Made by a program: the position numbers and the translations under genes. The notes below the pieces were generated by a model. That model did not search any database. It was not told the DNA's origin and worked only from the letters and a program-made list of their open reading frames with translations. Positions 9,660 to 19,636 of a DNA stretch of 64,000 nucleotides are shown piece by piece; the first letter of the stretch is position 1, and every line of letters starts with the position of its first letter. This DNA is from Limnohabitans sp. T6-5 (GTDB lineage: Bacteria; Pseudomonadota; Gammaproteobacteria; Burkholderiales; Burkholderiaceae_C): contig NZ_NERV01000001.1 of the NCBI RefSeq assembly GCF_003063315.1, positions 1,276,202-1,340,201 on the forward strand, in the 5' to 3' direction.

Positions 9660-10277
9660 TCATAGCCCGAAGTCAGCGGCCACTTGAGTGATCTGGGCCT
9701 CTAATTCGATCAAGGTCAAAGACTGGTTGAAGATCACCACATCGGCACAGGCCAGGCGTTGCTCTCGGCGGGCTTGCTGGGCGATGATGCGGTCTACCTC
9801 TTCAGCGGGAAGGCCGCTGCGGGCCATGACCCGCTGCCGTTGGGTGTCGGTGTCGCAATCGACCACCAGCACCTGGTTCAACTGGCGGCGCCAGCGTTCT
9901 CCGGACTCCACCAACAGTGGCACATCAAACACCAGACAGCGGCTGCCGTTTTGCAGTGCAGCCTGGACTTGCTCGGTCGTGATGCGACTGACCAGGGGGT
10001 GGATGATGGCCTCGAGTTGGCGTTTGGCGCTGGCGTCCCGAAAAATCCTTTCGCGCATGGCCTGACGATCCATGGCGCCATCCGGCCCGATCATGGCTGC
10101 GCCGAAAGCCCGTCCAATGGGTGCGATCGCCAGGCCACCAGGTGCAGTCACGCTGCGGGAGATGGCGTCGGCGTCCATCACAACGGCACCACGCGCCGCG
10201 AGCATGCCCGCCACGGTGCTCTTGCCGCTGCCGATGCCGCCTGTCAGGCCAAGGCGCCAGATACGTGGATTGTTCAT
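9660..10277 (-). CDS. coaE: Dephospho-CoA kinase
   Basis: The 205-residue P-loop kinase phosphorylates dephospho-CoA in the last step of coenzyme A synthesis. Walker A is GLTGGIGSGKST at residues 9-20, followed by DADAISRSV, the substrate-binding stretch of the family. The lid region is RQRVMARSGLPAEEV. ATG 10277 overlaps the pilD stop; the longer reading frame upstream runs through pilD in another frame and is spurious. The placement between pilD and zapD is conserved. Confidence 0.96.
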   Translation of the reverse strand: MNNPRIWRLGLTGGIGSGKSTVAGMLAARGAVVMDADAISRSVTAPGGLAIAPIGRAFGAAMIGPDGAMDRQAMRERIFRDASAKRQLEAIIHPLVSRITTEQVQAALQNGSRCLVFDVPLLVESGERWRRQLNQVLVVDCDTDTQRQRVMARSGLPAEEVDRIIAQQARREQRLACADVVIFNQSLTLIELEAQITQVAADFGL

Positions 10278-11107
10278 GCCATCAAATAAGCAACAGAGGG
10301 CAGGGGGCCAAATACCATCACCCACAAGCCCGCCAAAGTCAAAAAAGGACCAAACGGAATATAGCCGTCTTCGGACAGGCGCTGCGAAGCGCGCATGGCC
10401 AAACCGACCAGGGCGCCGGAGACCGAGGCGATGAGCACCAGCGACACCAGCGCTGGCCAGCCCAACCAAGCCCCAAGGGCGGCCAGCAGTTTGAAGTCCC
10501 CCTGGCCCATGCCCTCTTTGCCCGTGACCAGCTTAAAGAGCCAATACACCGACCACAAAAACAGGTAGCCTGCTGTCGCGCCCCACAAGGCGTCTGTCAA
10601 CGACGTGCCGCTGAGCCCCAGATTGGCGGCCAGCAAACCCGACCAGACCAGGGGTTGGGTGATGGCGTCGGGCAGCAAGGTGGTGTCCGCATCAATGGCC
10701 GCCAGTGCCACCAGTGCTGAAGCAAAGCCCGCCCAGGCACAGGCTTGAAAGCTCAAGCCATGTGTTGCGACGCTCCATGCAAACAGTGCGCTGGTGAACA
10801 ACTCCACCGCCGGGTAGCGCCAGCCAATCGGGGCGTGACACTGACTGCAACGGCCTCGGAGAAAAAGATAGCTGAGGACGGGGATGTTCTCTTTCCACGA
10901 CAAGGCGTGTGTGCAGTGCGGGCAGTGAGAACCGGGAAAGGCAATGTTGTAGCGGCTGCTGGGTTCTGGAGCGTCTTCCGCAGCGAGCTCGGCGTTCCAC
11001 TGGGCTTCCAGCATGCGCGGTAGCCGGTGGATGACCACATTCAAAAAGCTGCCAATCGTCAGGCCCAACAGCGCTGCTAACACCCATCCCAAGTGGTGTG
11101 CGTCCAT
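10274..11107 (-). CDS. pilD: Type IV prepilin peptidase / N-methyltransferase
   Basis: A 277-residue inner-membrane aspartic peptidase that cleaves and N-methylates type IV prepilins. The cytoplasmic zinc motif is visible as CPHC and CSQC either side of SWKENIPVLSYLFLRGR. The catalytic aspartates lie in AIDADTTLLPDA and in the GMGQGDFKLLAALGAW segment, the pair defining this family. About eight hydrophobic helices can be counted. It follows pilC by one base and overlaps coaE, so pilB-pilC-pilD-coaE-zapD-yacG are probably co-transcribed. Confidence 0.95.
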   Translation of the reverse strand: MDAHHLGWVLAALLGLTIGSFLNVVIHRLPRMLEAQWNAELAAEDAPEPSSRYNIAFPGSHCPHCTHALSWKENIPVLSYLFLRGRCSQCHAPIGWRYPAVELFTSALFAWSVATHGLSFQACAWAGFASALVALAAIDADTTLLPDAITQPLVWSGLLAANLGLSGTSLTDALWGATAGYLFLWSVYWLFKLVTGKEGMGQGDFKLLAALGAWLGWPALVSLVLIASVSGALVGLAMRASQRLSEDGYIPFGPFLTLAGLWVMVFGPLPSVAYLMA

Positions 11108-11108
11108 G

Positions 11109-12323
11109 TCAGAACACCTGACCCAGGCGAAAAATGGGCAAATACATGGCCACCAGAATGCCGCCGATCAGACCGCCCAGCACCACAATGATGAGGGGCT
11201 CCAGCAAACTCGACAGCCCGTTGACGCGGTCATCCAGTTCCGACTCCATCAGGCCACCGGCCCGCGCTAACAAATTTTCCATGGCCCCTGTCTCTTCTCC
11301 GGTTGCGCACAATTGCACGATCATGGGCTGAAAACGCCCCGTTTGCGCCATCGCCTCACTCAAGCCGCTGCCTTGTGCCACGCGGCGTTGCACTTGAAGC
11401 GTGGCGCGTTCAAAGACCGAATGATCGCATGCCTGCGCCACAGGCCCCAAGGCTTCAGCCAAAGGCACGCCAGCAGCCAGCAAGGCCGAGAGGGTTTGCG
11501 TCCAGCGCGCGACCACGGCACTGCGAATGAGTGAGCCCAGCAGTGGCCAGTGAAGCCACCAACGGTCCAGCCACAGCTTGAACTGTGTGGCCCGTACGGT
11601 GTGACGCTGCCAGAGCCAGCCGCCCAGCAGCAGGCCCGCTGCAACAAAGGGGCCTGAGGCGCTCAGCCCCTGACTCAGTGTCACCACCACTTGCGTGGGC
11701 CATGGCAGGTCCGCCCCAAAAGACTTGAAGACATCCTCAAAAACCGGCACCACAAACACCAGGATCAGCACCAAAACCGCCAAGGCCACCAGCAAAACAA
11801 TGCAGGGGTACATCAAGGCCGACCGCACACGGGAGCGCACGGCTTCATTTTTTTCCAGCGTGCTGGCCAGGCGTTCCATCATGGTGTCCAGAATGCCCGC
11901 AGACTCACCGGCTTGCACCATGCTGATGTACAGCGCAGAAAAGTGTTGTGGATGACGTGCCAGCGCAGCATGCAAGGCCAAGCCGGAGGCCACATCGTTC
12001 TCGATGGTCTGGATCAATTCTTTCAGCAGCACCGAGGGCAAGCTCTGGATGAGCATGTGCAGCGCCTGCATCAGGGGCACGCCCGCACGCAGCAGTGCGG
12101 ACAATTGCCGAGTCATTTGTGCCAGATCACGCATGCGCAGCTTGGGTGGGCGGTGCCACCACAAACGGTGCAATTGAACCTGTTCAATGCCTTGCCTGCG
12201 CAACTGGGCGCGTGCCAGATGGGCGTTGACCGCATGCACCTGCCCCTGCAAGGGATGGCCTTGTCGGTCTTGGCCTGTCCAGGCAAAAGTCGGCAGCTGG
12301 CGTGTGGGGGCCGCGCGGTTCAT
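11109..12323 (-). CDS. pilC: Type IV pilus inner-membrane platform protein
   Basis: The 404-residue product belongs to the GspF/PilC family: two homologous cytoplasmic helical bundles, about 65-185 and 265-385, each followed by membrane helices (residues about 165-190, 215-235, 370-395). PilC anchors the assembly and retraction ATPases. The motif SALLRAGVPLMQAL and its second copy SALLAAGVPLAEAL mark the two repeats. Its ATG overlaps the pilB stop. The pilin itself is not in the window. Confidence 0.94.
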   Translation of the reverse strand: MNRAAPTRQLPTFAWTGQDRQGHPLQGQVHAVNAHLARAQLRRQGIEQVQLHRLWWHRPPKLRMRDLAQMTRQLSALLRAGVPLMQALHMLIQSLPSVLLKELIQTIENDVASGLALHAALARHPQHFSALYISMVQAGESAGILDTMMERLASTLEKNEAVRSRVRSALMYPCIVLLVALAVLVLILVFVVPVFEDVFKSFGADLPWPTQVVVTLSQGLSASGPFVAAGLLLGGWLWQRHTVRATQFKLWLDRWWLHWPLLGSLIRSAVVARWTQTLSALLAAGVPLAEALGPVAQACDHSVFERATLQVQRRVAQGSGLSEAMAQTGRFQPMIVQLCATGEETGAMENLLARAGGLMESELDDRVNGLSSLLEPLIIVVLGGLIGGILVAMYLPIFRLGQVF

Positions 12324-13537
12324 GTGCCGTCCCGTGTGGCGGCCAGCACTTCCTCCAGCGAGGTGATGCCCTGCAAAACCTTGCGCAATCCGGCCTGCCG
12401 CAATGTAGCCACCCCCTCGCGCTGCGCTTGCAAGCTCAATTCCTGGATGCCTGCATCGCGCAACACCAGGTTTTGCATCTCAGCACTGACCGGCATGACC
12501 TGAAAAATACCCGTGCGCCCTGCAAAACCCTTGTGGCACCGATCGCAACCCGTGGGACCATAGACCTCTACGCACTCGTCGCTCAGCAGGTCTTGCGGCA
12601 AGCCCGCTTTGACCAGCACGGCAGCCGCCAGCCGCAAGCTGTGCTTGCAATGCGGACAAAGGCAGCGCACCAGCCGCTGCGCGGTGATCAAAGTCACGCT
12701 GGCGGCAATGTTGTAAGACGCCGTGCCCATGTTGCGCAAACGCACCAAGGTGCTGGGCGCATCGTTGGTGTGCAGGGTGGACAGCACCAGATGGCCCGTC
12801 TGCGCAGCCTGGATGGCGATGTTGGCCGTTTCCAGATCACGCACTTCGCCCACCATGAGAATGTCCGGGTCTTGCCGCAAAAAAGCCCGCAAGGCCACGG
12901 CAAAGGTCAAACCCGGTTTGTCTTGCACATTGACCTGGTTGATGCCTTGCAGCTGGATTTCGCAAGGGTCTTCGACGGTGGCAATGTTCACCTCGGCCGT
13001 GTTCAGCAGGTTCAAACAGGCATAGAGCGATTGCGTCTTGCCCGAACCCGTAGGGCCGGTGACCAGCACCATGCCGTACGGGTGGCGAATGGCTTGGGTA
13101 AGCCGCTCCAGATCCGCCGTTTCATAGCCCAGACGGTTCAGGTCCAGCTGGGCTTGCGCAGAGTCCAGCACCCGGATCACCAGCTTCTCGCCAAACAGCG
13201 TGGGCAAGGTACTCACGCGCAAGTCCAGATCTCGGCCATCGGGCATGTGCAGCTTCATCCGCCCATCCTGCGGCAAACGCTTTTCAGCAATGTCGAGGCG
13301 AGAGAGCACTTTGATGCGGGAGGACAAACGGTCCTTGAGCACCAGAGGCGGTGTGGCCATTTCGCGCAATTCACCGTCAATGCGCATGCGCACCCGGTAG
13401 TGGTGCTCATACGGCTCAAAGTGCAGATCGGAAGCCTTCACGGTAACGGCTTGTTCCAGCAGTTGCTGCACGTAGTTGACCACCGGCGCATCTTCGATGG
13501 CCCCGATTTTCGATTTGTTGCCCAGACTGTCCTGCAT
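12320..13537 (-). CDS. pilB: PilB/GspE-type assembly ATPase, short form
   Basis: The 405-residue ATPase powers pilus extension. Visible are the second N-terminal domain start (VVNYVQQLLEQAVTVKASDLHFEP), Walker A GPTGSGKTQSLY at about residue 165, the Asp box and Walker B RQDPDILMVGEVRD, the His box GHLVLSTLHTNDAPS, and the tetracysteine zinc motif CPHC and CDRC. Typical PilB proteins have about 570 residues; the first N-terminal domain (about 160 residues) is absent. ATG 13537 is preceded by a perfect AGGAGG, so the short form is a real start. Only tRNA-Pro lies upstream. Confidence 0.88.
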   Translation of the reverse strand: MQDSLGNKSKIGAIEDAPVVNYVQQLLEQAVTVKASDLHFEPYEHHYRVRMRIDGELREMATPPLVLKDRLSSRIKVLSRLDIAEKRLPQDGRMKLHMPDGRDLDLRVSTLPTLFGEKLVIRVLDSAQAQLDLNRLGYETADLERLTQAIRHPYGMVLVTGPTGSGKTQSLYACLNLLNTAEVNIATVEDPCEIQLQGINQVNVQDKPGLTFAVALRAFLRQDPDILMVGEVRDLETANIAIQAAQTGHLVLSTLHTNDAPSTLVRLRNMGTASYNIAASVTLITAQRLVRCLCPHCKHSLRLAAAVLVKAGLPQDLLSDECVEVYGPTGCDRCHKGFAGRTGIFQVMPVSAEMQNLVLRDAGIQELSLQAQREGVATLRQAGLRKVLQGITSLEEVLAATRDGT

Positions 13538-13627
13538 GACGCCTCCTGATGGGTAATGAATACCTCTGTATTCGGATCATGGGGTTTGCAGGCGCGTTTG
13601 TAAATGGACTTTGACGATCAACCAGAC

Positions 13628-13666
13628 AAGAAAAAGCCGCGGACTTTAGATGGGCAGTGGCTTTTG
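13628..13666 (-). terminator. Probable terminator of tRNA-Pro
   Basis: On the minus strand AAAAGCC and GGCTTTTTC flank a loop of about 20 bases just downstream of the tRNA 3' end. The loop is long, so the call is moderate. Confidence 0.5.
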
Positions 13667-13675
13667 GCAATGATG

Positions 13676-13752
13676 TGGTCGGGGTGAGAGGATTCGAACC
13701 TCCGGCCTCTACGTCCCGAACGTAGCGCTCTACCAGGCTAAGCTACACCCCG
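13676..13752 (-). tRNA. tRNA-Pro (anticodon CGG)
   Basis: A 77-nt cloverleaf on the minus strand: acceptor stem CGGGGTG with CACCCCG, anticodon loop TTCGGGA with CGG, GTTCGAATC T-arm, and encoded CCA. It lies between the short pilB and an orphan exported protein gene. Confidence 0.96.
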
Positions 13753-13907
13753 CATTGAAGCGGTGAAAATTCTAGCAAAACGTCTGGCAGCCACTGAGAC
13801 GCTCTCAGGTTTGAAAATTGTGTGGTTTCTATCGAATTTTTAATCTGAACTCATCAATGATTTTTTGATAAAAATGAAAATTCAAACAATCAACGGCGCA
13901 TCAGTTG

Positions 13908-14414
13908 ATGGGAAAAAAGCTCAAAAACACCGTGGAGTGTGTGGCGTGTGCAATAGCTGCGGGTCTGGCGAGCGCAGGTCAAACGTCGAGCGCAGATGCG
14001 ACCCAGGACGAAGCGTATACGGCCAGGGTCTGGACCCTGGGAAATTCGTCTTGGATGCCCGATGCTGTGCGGGGCTTGCGCCATGTCAAGTCCACGCAGG
14101 CCTCAGAGGTGTCAGGCTACGATGTCTCGGCCCGCTTCAAGCTGTGTGGCACGTTGGCGTTTGACAGTGCGAGCGTGGTGTATTTGGATGGCAAGCGCAA
14201 TTCGCATTTCAATGTGGGATTGGGCTACTCTGCGACGCATCAGACAGCGTTTGGCAGTGTAGGCGCCAGTGCGGAGTACTTGAAATTGGGGTTGGACTAT
14301 GCGTTCAAACATGCAAAGTTCATGCCATTTGTCGAACTCAATACGCCGGAAAAGCCTGTGGAGGTGAAGTCAGAGCTTGCACCTGTGGTCCTGCCTGCGT
14401 TTGGACCGGTTTGA
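13908..14414 (+). CDS. Small exported protein, possible beta-barrel, unrecognised
   Basis: I do not recognise this 168-residue product. Residues 1-30 look like a signal peptide (basic MGKKLKN, then a short Ala-rich stretch, cleavage near SADA). The rest has alternating polar and hydrophobic stretches ending in aromatic residues (ASVVYLDGKRNSHFNVGLGY, GASAEYLKLGLDYAF), which suggests amphipathic strands of a small outer-membrane barrel. It has no clear ribosome-binding site and stands alone between tRNA-Pro and ispB; it could be a remnant of a longer gene. The reading frame is open for its full length and base composition is normal. Confidence 0.55.
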   Translation: MGKKLKNTVECVACAIAAGLASAGQTSSADATQDEAYTARVWTLGNSSWMPDAVRGLRHVKSTQASEVSGYDVSARFKLCGTLAFDSASVVYLDGKRNSHFNVGLGYSATHQTAFGSVGASAEYLKLGLDYAFKHAKFMPFVELNTPEKPVEVKSELAPVVLPAFGPV

Positions 14415-14564
14415 GTCGTTCAAGTTTTAACCCCTCCCACCAAAGCCGACTTGACGTCGGATTTTCTCGACGCTTGGTCTGACAGCGGGCTGGTCTGCTC
14501 GCAAGCGTTGAATGGGCTGGGTTGAAGTCTCTTAAATGCGCAAGTCTGGCTGAAACATACATGC

Positions 14565-15548
14565 TCAGGTTCTGCGGTTGAGCAGCTGCGAGGCCAGCAC
14601 CACCATGGCCTGGCGGTAGGCGTTGTCTGGCAGTTGCATGGCGGCATGGATGGCGCGTTGTGCTTCTGCGGCAGCGGCATCTCGAGTCGCGTCCAGGGCG
14701 CCGGTTTCGCGCACGATGCGCACGATGTCGTCGAGCTGGTCGACGCTGCCGGTTTCAATGGCTTCACGCACCACTTGGCTTTGCGCCGAGGTGCCCCGTT
14801 GCATGGCCAAGATGAGTGGCAAAGTGGCTTTTCCTTCGCGCAGGTCATCGCCCAGATTCTTGCCCATTTCTGCGGCATTGCCGTCATAGTCGAGCACGTC
14901 GTCAATGACCTGAAAGGCCGTGCCAAGGGCTTGACCGTATTCGGCGCAGGCGGCTTCGATGTCTGCAGAACTTTGGGCCAGGATGGCGCCCAGCCGGGCG
15001 CTGGCTTCAAACAGCTTGGCTGTCTTGGAGCGGATCACACGCAGATAGCCTTCTTCGTCGAGTGAGGCATCGTGCATGTTCATGAGTTGCAATACTTCGC
15101 CTTCAGCGATCACATTGGTGGCGTCGGCCAAGGTTTGCATGACGCGCATGCTGCCTGCGTCCACCATCATCTGGAAGGCCCGCGAATAAAGGAAGTCGCC
15201 CACCAGCACGCTGGCCGGGTTGCCAAAGTTTTCATTGGCGGTGGGGCGTCCGCGCCGCAGGGTGGATTCGTCCACCACATCGTCGTGCAGCAATGTAGCC
15301 GTGTGGATGAATTCGACCACAGCAGCCAGGTTGTGACGCTGCGCCCCCGTGAAGCCCAAGGCGCCACAGCTGAGCAGCAACAGCACGGGGCGCAAGCGTT
15401 TGCCGCCTGCCGAGATGATGTAACGCGCCACATCGCCGACCAAAGGCACCCCGGAGTCCAGGCGTTGTGCAATGACGCGATCGACCTCGGCCATGTCGGG
15501 GGCCACCAGTGCAAGAACGGCGGCGGTGCTGTTTTCGGAGGCTGACAA
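14565..15548 (-). CDS. ispB: Octaprenyl/all-trans polyprenyl diphosphate synthase
   Basis: The 327-residue trans-prenyltransferase makes the ubiquinone side chain. Both aspartate-rich motifs are visible: DDVVD in TATLLHDDVVDESTLRRGR (about residue 87) and DDVLDYDG (about residue 215), with GGKRLRP for IPP binding. The start shown is TTG 15548, which lacks a strong ribosome site, so the exact N-terminus is uncertain. It is divergent from rplU-rpmA-obg, the usual order. Its product feeds the ubi genes found at 38.8-42.7 kb. Confidence 0.93.
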   Translation of the reverse strand: MSASENSTAAVLALVAPDMAEVDRVIAQRLDSGVPLVGDVARYIISAGGKRLRPVLLLLSCGALGFTGAQRHNLAAVVEFIHTATLLHDDVVDESTLRRGRPTANENFGNPASVLVGDFLYSRAFQMMVDAGSMRVMQTLADATNVIAEGEVLQLMNMHDASLDEEGYLRVIRSKTAKLFEASARLGAILAQSSADIEAACAEYGQALGTAFQVIDDVLDYDGNAAEMGKNLGDDLREGKATLPLILAMQRGTSAQSQVVREAIETGSVDQLDDIVRIVRETGALDATRDAAAAEAQRAIHAAMQLPDNAYRQAMVVLASQLLNRRT

Positions 15549-15671
15549 CTTGGAGGTTCCGGAAAAAATTTTTGCCAGCAGGAACTGGCAGGCAGGGGAG
15601 AAAACTCAGCGCATTATAGGGACTGCCCCTGTGCAAGCCGTGCCAAGATGGTGGCGCTGGATCGTGCGCGA

Positions 15672-15700
15672 TTGTCGGGAGTGATATTGCGTGTTAGAAT
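15672..15700 (+). promoter_or_regulatory. Promoter of rplU-rpmA
   Basis: TTGTCG (15672-15677) and TAGAAT (15695-15700) are separated by exactly 17 bases, a near-consensus sigma-70 promoter about 50 bases before the rplU start. Confidence 0.65.
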
Positions 15701-15753
15701 CTTTGGTTCCTTGGGGATTAGCCCTTGGAAACTTCCATTCAAAGAGGTCATTT

Positions 15754-16065
15754 ATGTACGCGGTCATAAAAACCGGTGGCAAACAGTATCGTGTTGTCGC
15801 TGGCGAAAAAATTAAAGTAGAACAGATTGCTGCGGACGTTGGCCAGGAAATCGTGATTGATCAAGTTTTGGCCGTCGGTACCGGCGCTGAACTCAAGATC
15901 GGCACGCCCCTGGTGTCCGGCGCCACAGTCAAAGCCACAGTTTTGGCGCATGGCAAGCACGACAAAGTGCACATCTTCAAGATGCGCCGTCGCAAGCACT
16001 ATCAGAAACGTCAGGGTCACCGCCAGCAGTTCACCGAATTGCAAATCGGCGCGATCTCTGCCTGA
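15754..16065 (+). CDS. rplU: 50S ribosomal protein L21
   Basis: The 103-residue product starts [14 protein letters not shown] and has the C-terminal [16 protein letters not shown] block that contacts 23S rRNA, both diagnostic of bL21. ATG 15754 is preceded by AAAGAGG. It is followed 12 bases later by rpmA, the universal pair. Confidence 0.98.
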   Translation: MYAVIKTGGKQYRVVAGEKIKVEQIAADVGQEIVIDQVLAVGTGAELKIGTPLVSGATVKATVLAHGKHDKVHIFKMRRRKHYQKRQGHRQQFTELQIGAISA

Positions 16066-16077
16066 GGAGAATAGGTC

Positions 16078-16338
16078 ATGGCACAGAAAAAAGGCGGCGG
16101 CTCTACGCGCAACGGTCGTGATTCCAAGCCAAAGATGCTGGGTGTCAAGGCTTTCGGTGGTGAACTGATCAGCGCTGGCTCGATCATTGTTCGTCAACGT
16201 GGTACCAAGTTCCATGCTGGCAGCAATGTCGGTATCGGCAAGGACCACACTCTGTTTGCCTTGGTTGACGGCCACGTGTCGTTCTCAACCAAAGGTGAGC
16301 TCAGCAAGCACATGGTCAACGTGACACCGGCTGTTTAA
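16078..16338 (+). CDS. rpmA: 50S ribosomal protein L27
   Basis: The 86-residue bL27 starts [19 protein letters not shown], the N-terminal arm that reaches the peptidyl transferase centre. There is no Firmicutes-type cleaved leader. The ribosome site GAGGAG lies before the ATG. A terminator follows, partly separating it from obg. Confidence 0.98.
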   Translation: MAQKKGGGSTRNGRDSKPKMLGVKAFGGELISAGSIIVRQRGTKFHAGSNVGIGKDHTLFALVDGHVSFSTKGELSKHMVNVTPAV

Positions 16339-16363
16339 GCCTGTCTCGCCCATTGCGAAGAGG

Positions 16364-16388
16364 AGCCCCGCAAGCCGGGGCTTTTCGC
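16364..16388 (+). terminator. Terminator between rpmA and obg
   Basis: AGCCCCG and CGGGGCT form a 7-bp GC-rich stem with a CAAGC loop followed by TTTC. The T-run is short, so readthrough into obg is likely. Confidence 0.65.
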
Positions 16389-16411
16389 ATTTTGGCTCGC
16401 TGGTATTTTGA

Positions 16412-17542
<1,131 letters not shown>

Positions 17543-17590
17543 TCGCCGGTATAACCCAGGTCCCCCGTTCGGGCCGCAGCATCCTTGAGC

Positions 17591-18727
17591 ATGACCACTC
17601 CTGCCCTTTCTTCTGTTTTGCGTGACGCACGTCGCATCGTGGTCAAAGTCGGCTCCAGCCTGGTGACCAATGAGGGTCGCGGTCTGGATGAGGCGGCGAT
17701 TGGTGAATGGTGCCGTCAGATGGCTTTGCTGGTCGGGCAGGGCAAAGAAGTGATCATGGTCTCCAGCGGTGCGATTGCTGAGGGCATGAAACGCCTCGGC
17801 TGGACGACCCGCCCGAGCGAAGTGCCCGCCTTGCAAGCCGCGGCCGCCGTCGGCCAAATGGGCTTGGCGCAAATGTACGAAACCAAACTGCGTGAAAACG
17901 GCATGGGCAGCGCCCAGGTGCTGCTCACGCACGCGGACCTGGCCGACCGTGAGCGTTACCTCAACGCCCGTTCGACCTTGCTCACTTTGTTGCAACACCA
18001 CGTGTTGCCAGTCATCAACGAAAACGACACGGTGGTCAACGACGAGATCAAGTTTGGCGACAACGACACCCTGGGTGCCTTGGTGGCCAATTTGGTGGAA
18101 GCCGATGTGCTGGTTATCCTGACCGACCAAAAAGGTCTGTACACCGCCGATCCGCGCAAAGACCCTGCGGCCCAATTTGTGCACGAAGCCCGTGCAGGTG
18201 ATCTGGCGCTGGAAGCCATGGCCGGTGGCGCGGGATCGAGCATCGGCAAGGGCGGCATGATCACCAAAATCCTGGCGGCCAAGCGCGCAGCGGGTTCCGG
18301 TGCATCCACCGTGATTGCCTGGGGGCGTGAGCCCGATGCGCTGCTGCGCCTGGCGCAAGGCGAAATCATTGGTACCTTGCTGGTGGCCCAAACGGCCAAG
18401 CAGCAAGCGCGCAAGCAATGGATGGCCGATCACCTGCAATTGCGTGGCTCGGTCACGGTCGATGCCGGTGCGGCCCACAAGGTGCTGACCGAAGGCAAGA
18501 GCCTGTTGCCCATCGGCATGAGCAGCGTATCCGGGGAGTTTTCCCGCGGCGATGTGATCGCCATACGCGATGTGCAAGGGATGGAAATCGCTCGCGGCTT
18601 GGCCAACTACGCCAGCGCCGAAGCCCGCTTGCTGTGCCGCAAGCCTTCACACGACCACGAGGCTTTGCTGGGGTACACGGCCGAGCCCGAGATGGTGCAC
18701 CGGGACAACATGATCTTGTCGCACTGA
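17591..18727 (+). CDS. proB: Glutamate 5-kinase
   Basis: The 378-residue enzyme phosphorylates glutamate in the first step of proline synthesis. The amino-acid kinase domain runs from about 10 to 260 ([42 protein letters not shown]). A C-terminal PUA domain follows at about 280-365 ([22 protein letters not shown]). ATG 17591 is used; a TTG six bases upstream is in frame but unlikely. proA is not adjacent, as is common in betaproteobacteria. Confidence 0.96.
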   Translation: MTTPALSSVLRDARRIVVKVGSSLVTNEGRGLDEAAIGEWCRQMALLVGQGKEVIMVSSGAIAEGMKRLGWTTRPSEVPALQAAAAVGQMGLAQMYETKLRENGMGSAQVLLTHADLADRERYLNARSTLLTLLQHHVLPVINENDTVVNDEIKFGDNDTLGALVANLVEADVLVILTDQKGLYTADPRKDPAAQFVHEARAGDLALEAMAGGAGSSIGKGGMITKILAAKRAAGSGASTVIAWGREPDALLRLAQGEIIGTLLVAQTAKQQARKQWMADHLQLRGSVTVDAGAAHKVLTEGKSLLPIGMSSVSGEFSRGDVIAIRDVQGMEIARGLANYASAEARLLCRKPSHDHEALLGYTAEPEMVHRDNMILSH

Positions 18728-18763
18728 AAGCGCGGCCGGGCGCTCTGGCATAGACACAGCTCA

Positions 18764-18840
18764 GACATGTCGGGCTCTTCGAGCGCCGATCTAAGGAGCG
18801 CAGTGCTGCTGTAGTTCGGTACTCGAAGGGTCCGACGTTG
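18764..18840. repeat. Dispersed palindromic repeat, copy 1 (inverted pair)
   Basis: Two arms, 18767-18793 and 18811-18840, are roughly reverse complements; each carries GTCGG or CCGAC ends around a CTTCGAG or CTCGAAG core. Related copies occur near 24.1, 26.2, 29.0, 60.3 and 60.4 kb. The rest of 18728-18919 shows no gene. Confidence 0.7.
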
Positions 18841-18919
18841 ACTATTGACCCATAAAGCCTGAAAAGTCCTGCTGCTACGTGTGCAGGCTTAGTCGGCCTG
18901 CCCATGAAGCAAGCTGCGT

Positions 18920-19537
18920 TCAACCTTGCGGATTGGGATCGAAACTTGCCCCCGGCGGCAACTCCATGTGCAGTGGCGCTTGCATGTCGTGGGATGGGGG
19001 CTCTTGTTCAAACCCATCACGACCGCCCCGAGGCACACCCCGTAAATAGCGGTTGTGTCTTTCTTGGCGGGGCAGAAAACGTGCCAGCTCGGTCAGCGCC
19101 ATTTCATACACACCACGCTTGAACTCCACCACCACGTCGAGCGGTACCCAGTAGTCGTTCCAACGCCATGCGTCGAACTCCGGATGATCGGTGGCGCGCA
19201 AGTTCAGGTGGTGGTCGTGCGTAACCAATTGCAGCAGATACCAGATCTGTTTCTGGCCTTTGTAAAAGCCGCGAGCATCCCTGCGGATGAAGCGGTCTGG
19301 CACTTCATAGCGCAACCAGTCACGGGTTCGGGCCACGATACGCACATGCTCCGGGTGGAGCCCCACTTCTTCATGCAGTTCTCTGAACATCGCCTGTTCT
19401 GGACTCTCGCCCCGATCGATGCCGCCTTGTGGAAACTGCCAGCTGTGGGTTCTGATGCGCTTGCCCCAGAAAACCTGATTTCTCTGGTTGAGCAGAATGA
19501 TGCCGACGTTCGGCCTAAAGCCTTCACGGTCAAGCAT
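18920..19537 (-). CDS. rppH: RNA pyrophosphohydrolase RppH
   Basis: The 205-residue Nudix enzyme removes pyrophosphate from the 5' end of mRNA and triggers decay. It starts [17 protein letters not shown], the conserved RppH start, and has [12 protein letters not shown] followed by FRELHEEVG, the Nudix box at about residues 37-59. The C-terminal 45 residues are a Pro/Gln-rich tail with no known fold, usual in betaproteobacteria. ATG 19537 is chosen over the TTG at 19549. It is divergent from proS. Confidence 0.94.
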   Translation of the reverse strand: MLDREGFRPNVGIILLNQRNQVFWGKRIRTHSWQFPQGGIDRGESPEQAMFRELHEEVGLHPEHVRIVARTRDWLRYEVPDRFIRRDARGFYKGQKQIWYLLQLVTHDHHLNLRATDHPEFDAWRWNDYWVPLDVVVEFKRGVYEMALTELARFLPRQERHNRYLRGVPRGGRDGFEQEPPSHDMQAPLHMELPPGASFDPNPQG

Positions 19538-19636
19538 AATCAACCCCAAATTTTTAAATTGTGTCCATTATGCACGCCGCATTGGCGCTCGCTCTTGGAT
19601 GTTTCCCTGATTCCCCTGTTTTGTTAGCGTGCCGCG

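Noticed and set aside
13416..13670. Minus-strand frame upstream of pilB as its missing N-terminus
   Set aside because: It is in another frame, overlaps the start of pilB, and shows no similarity to the PilB N-terminal domain.
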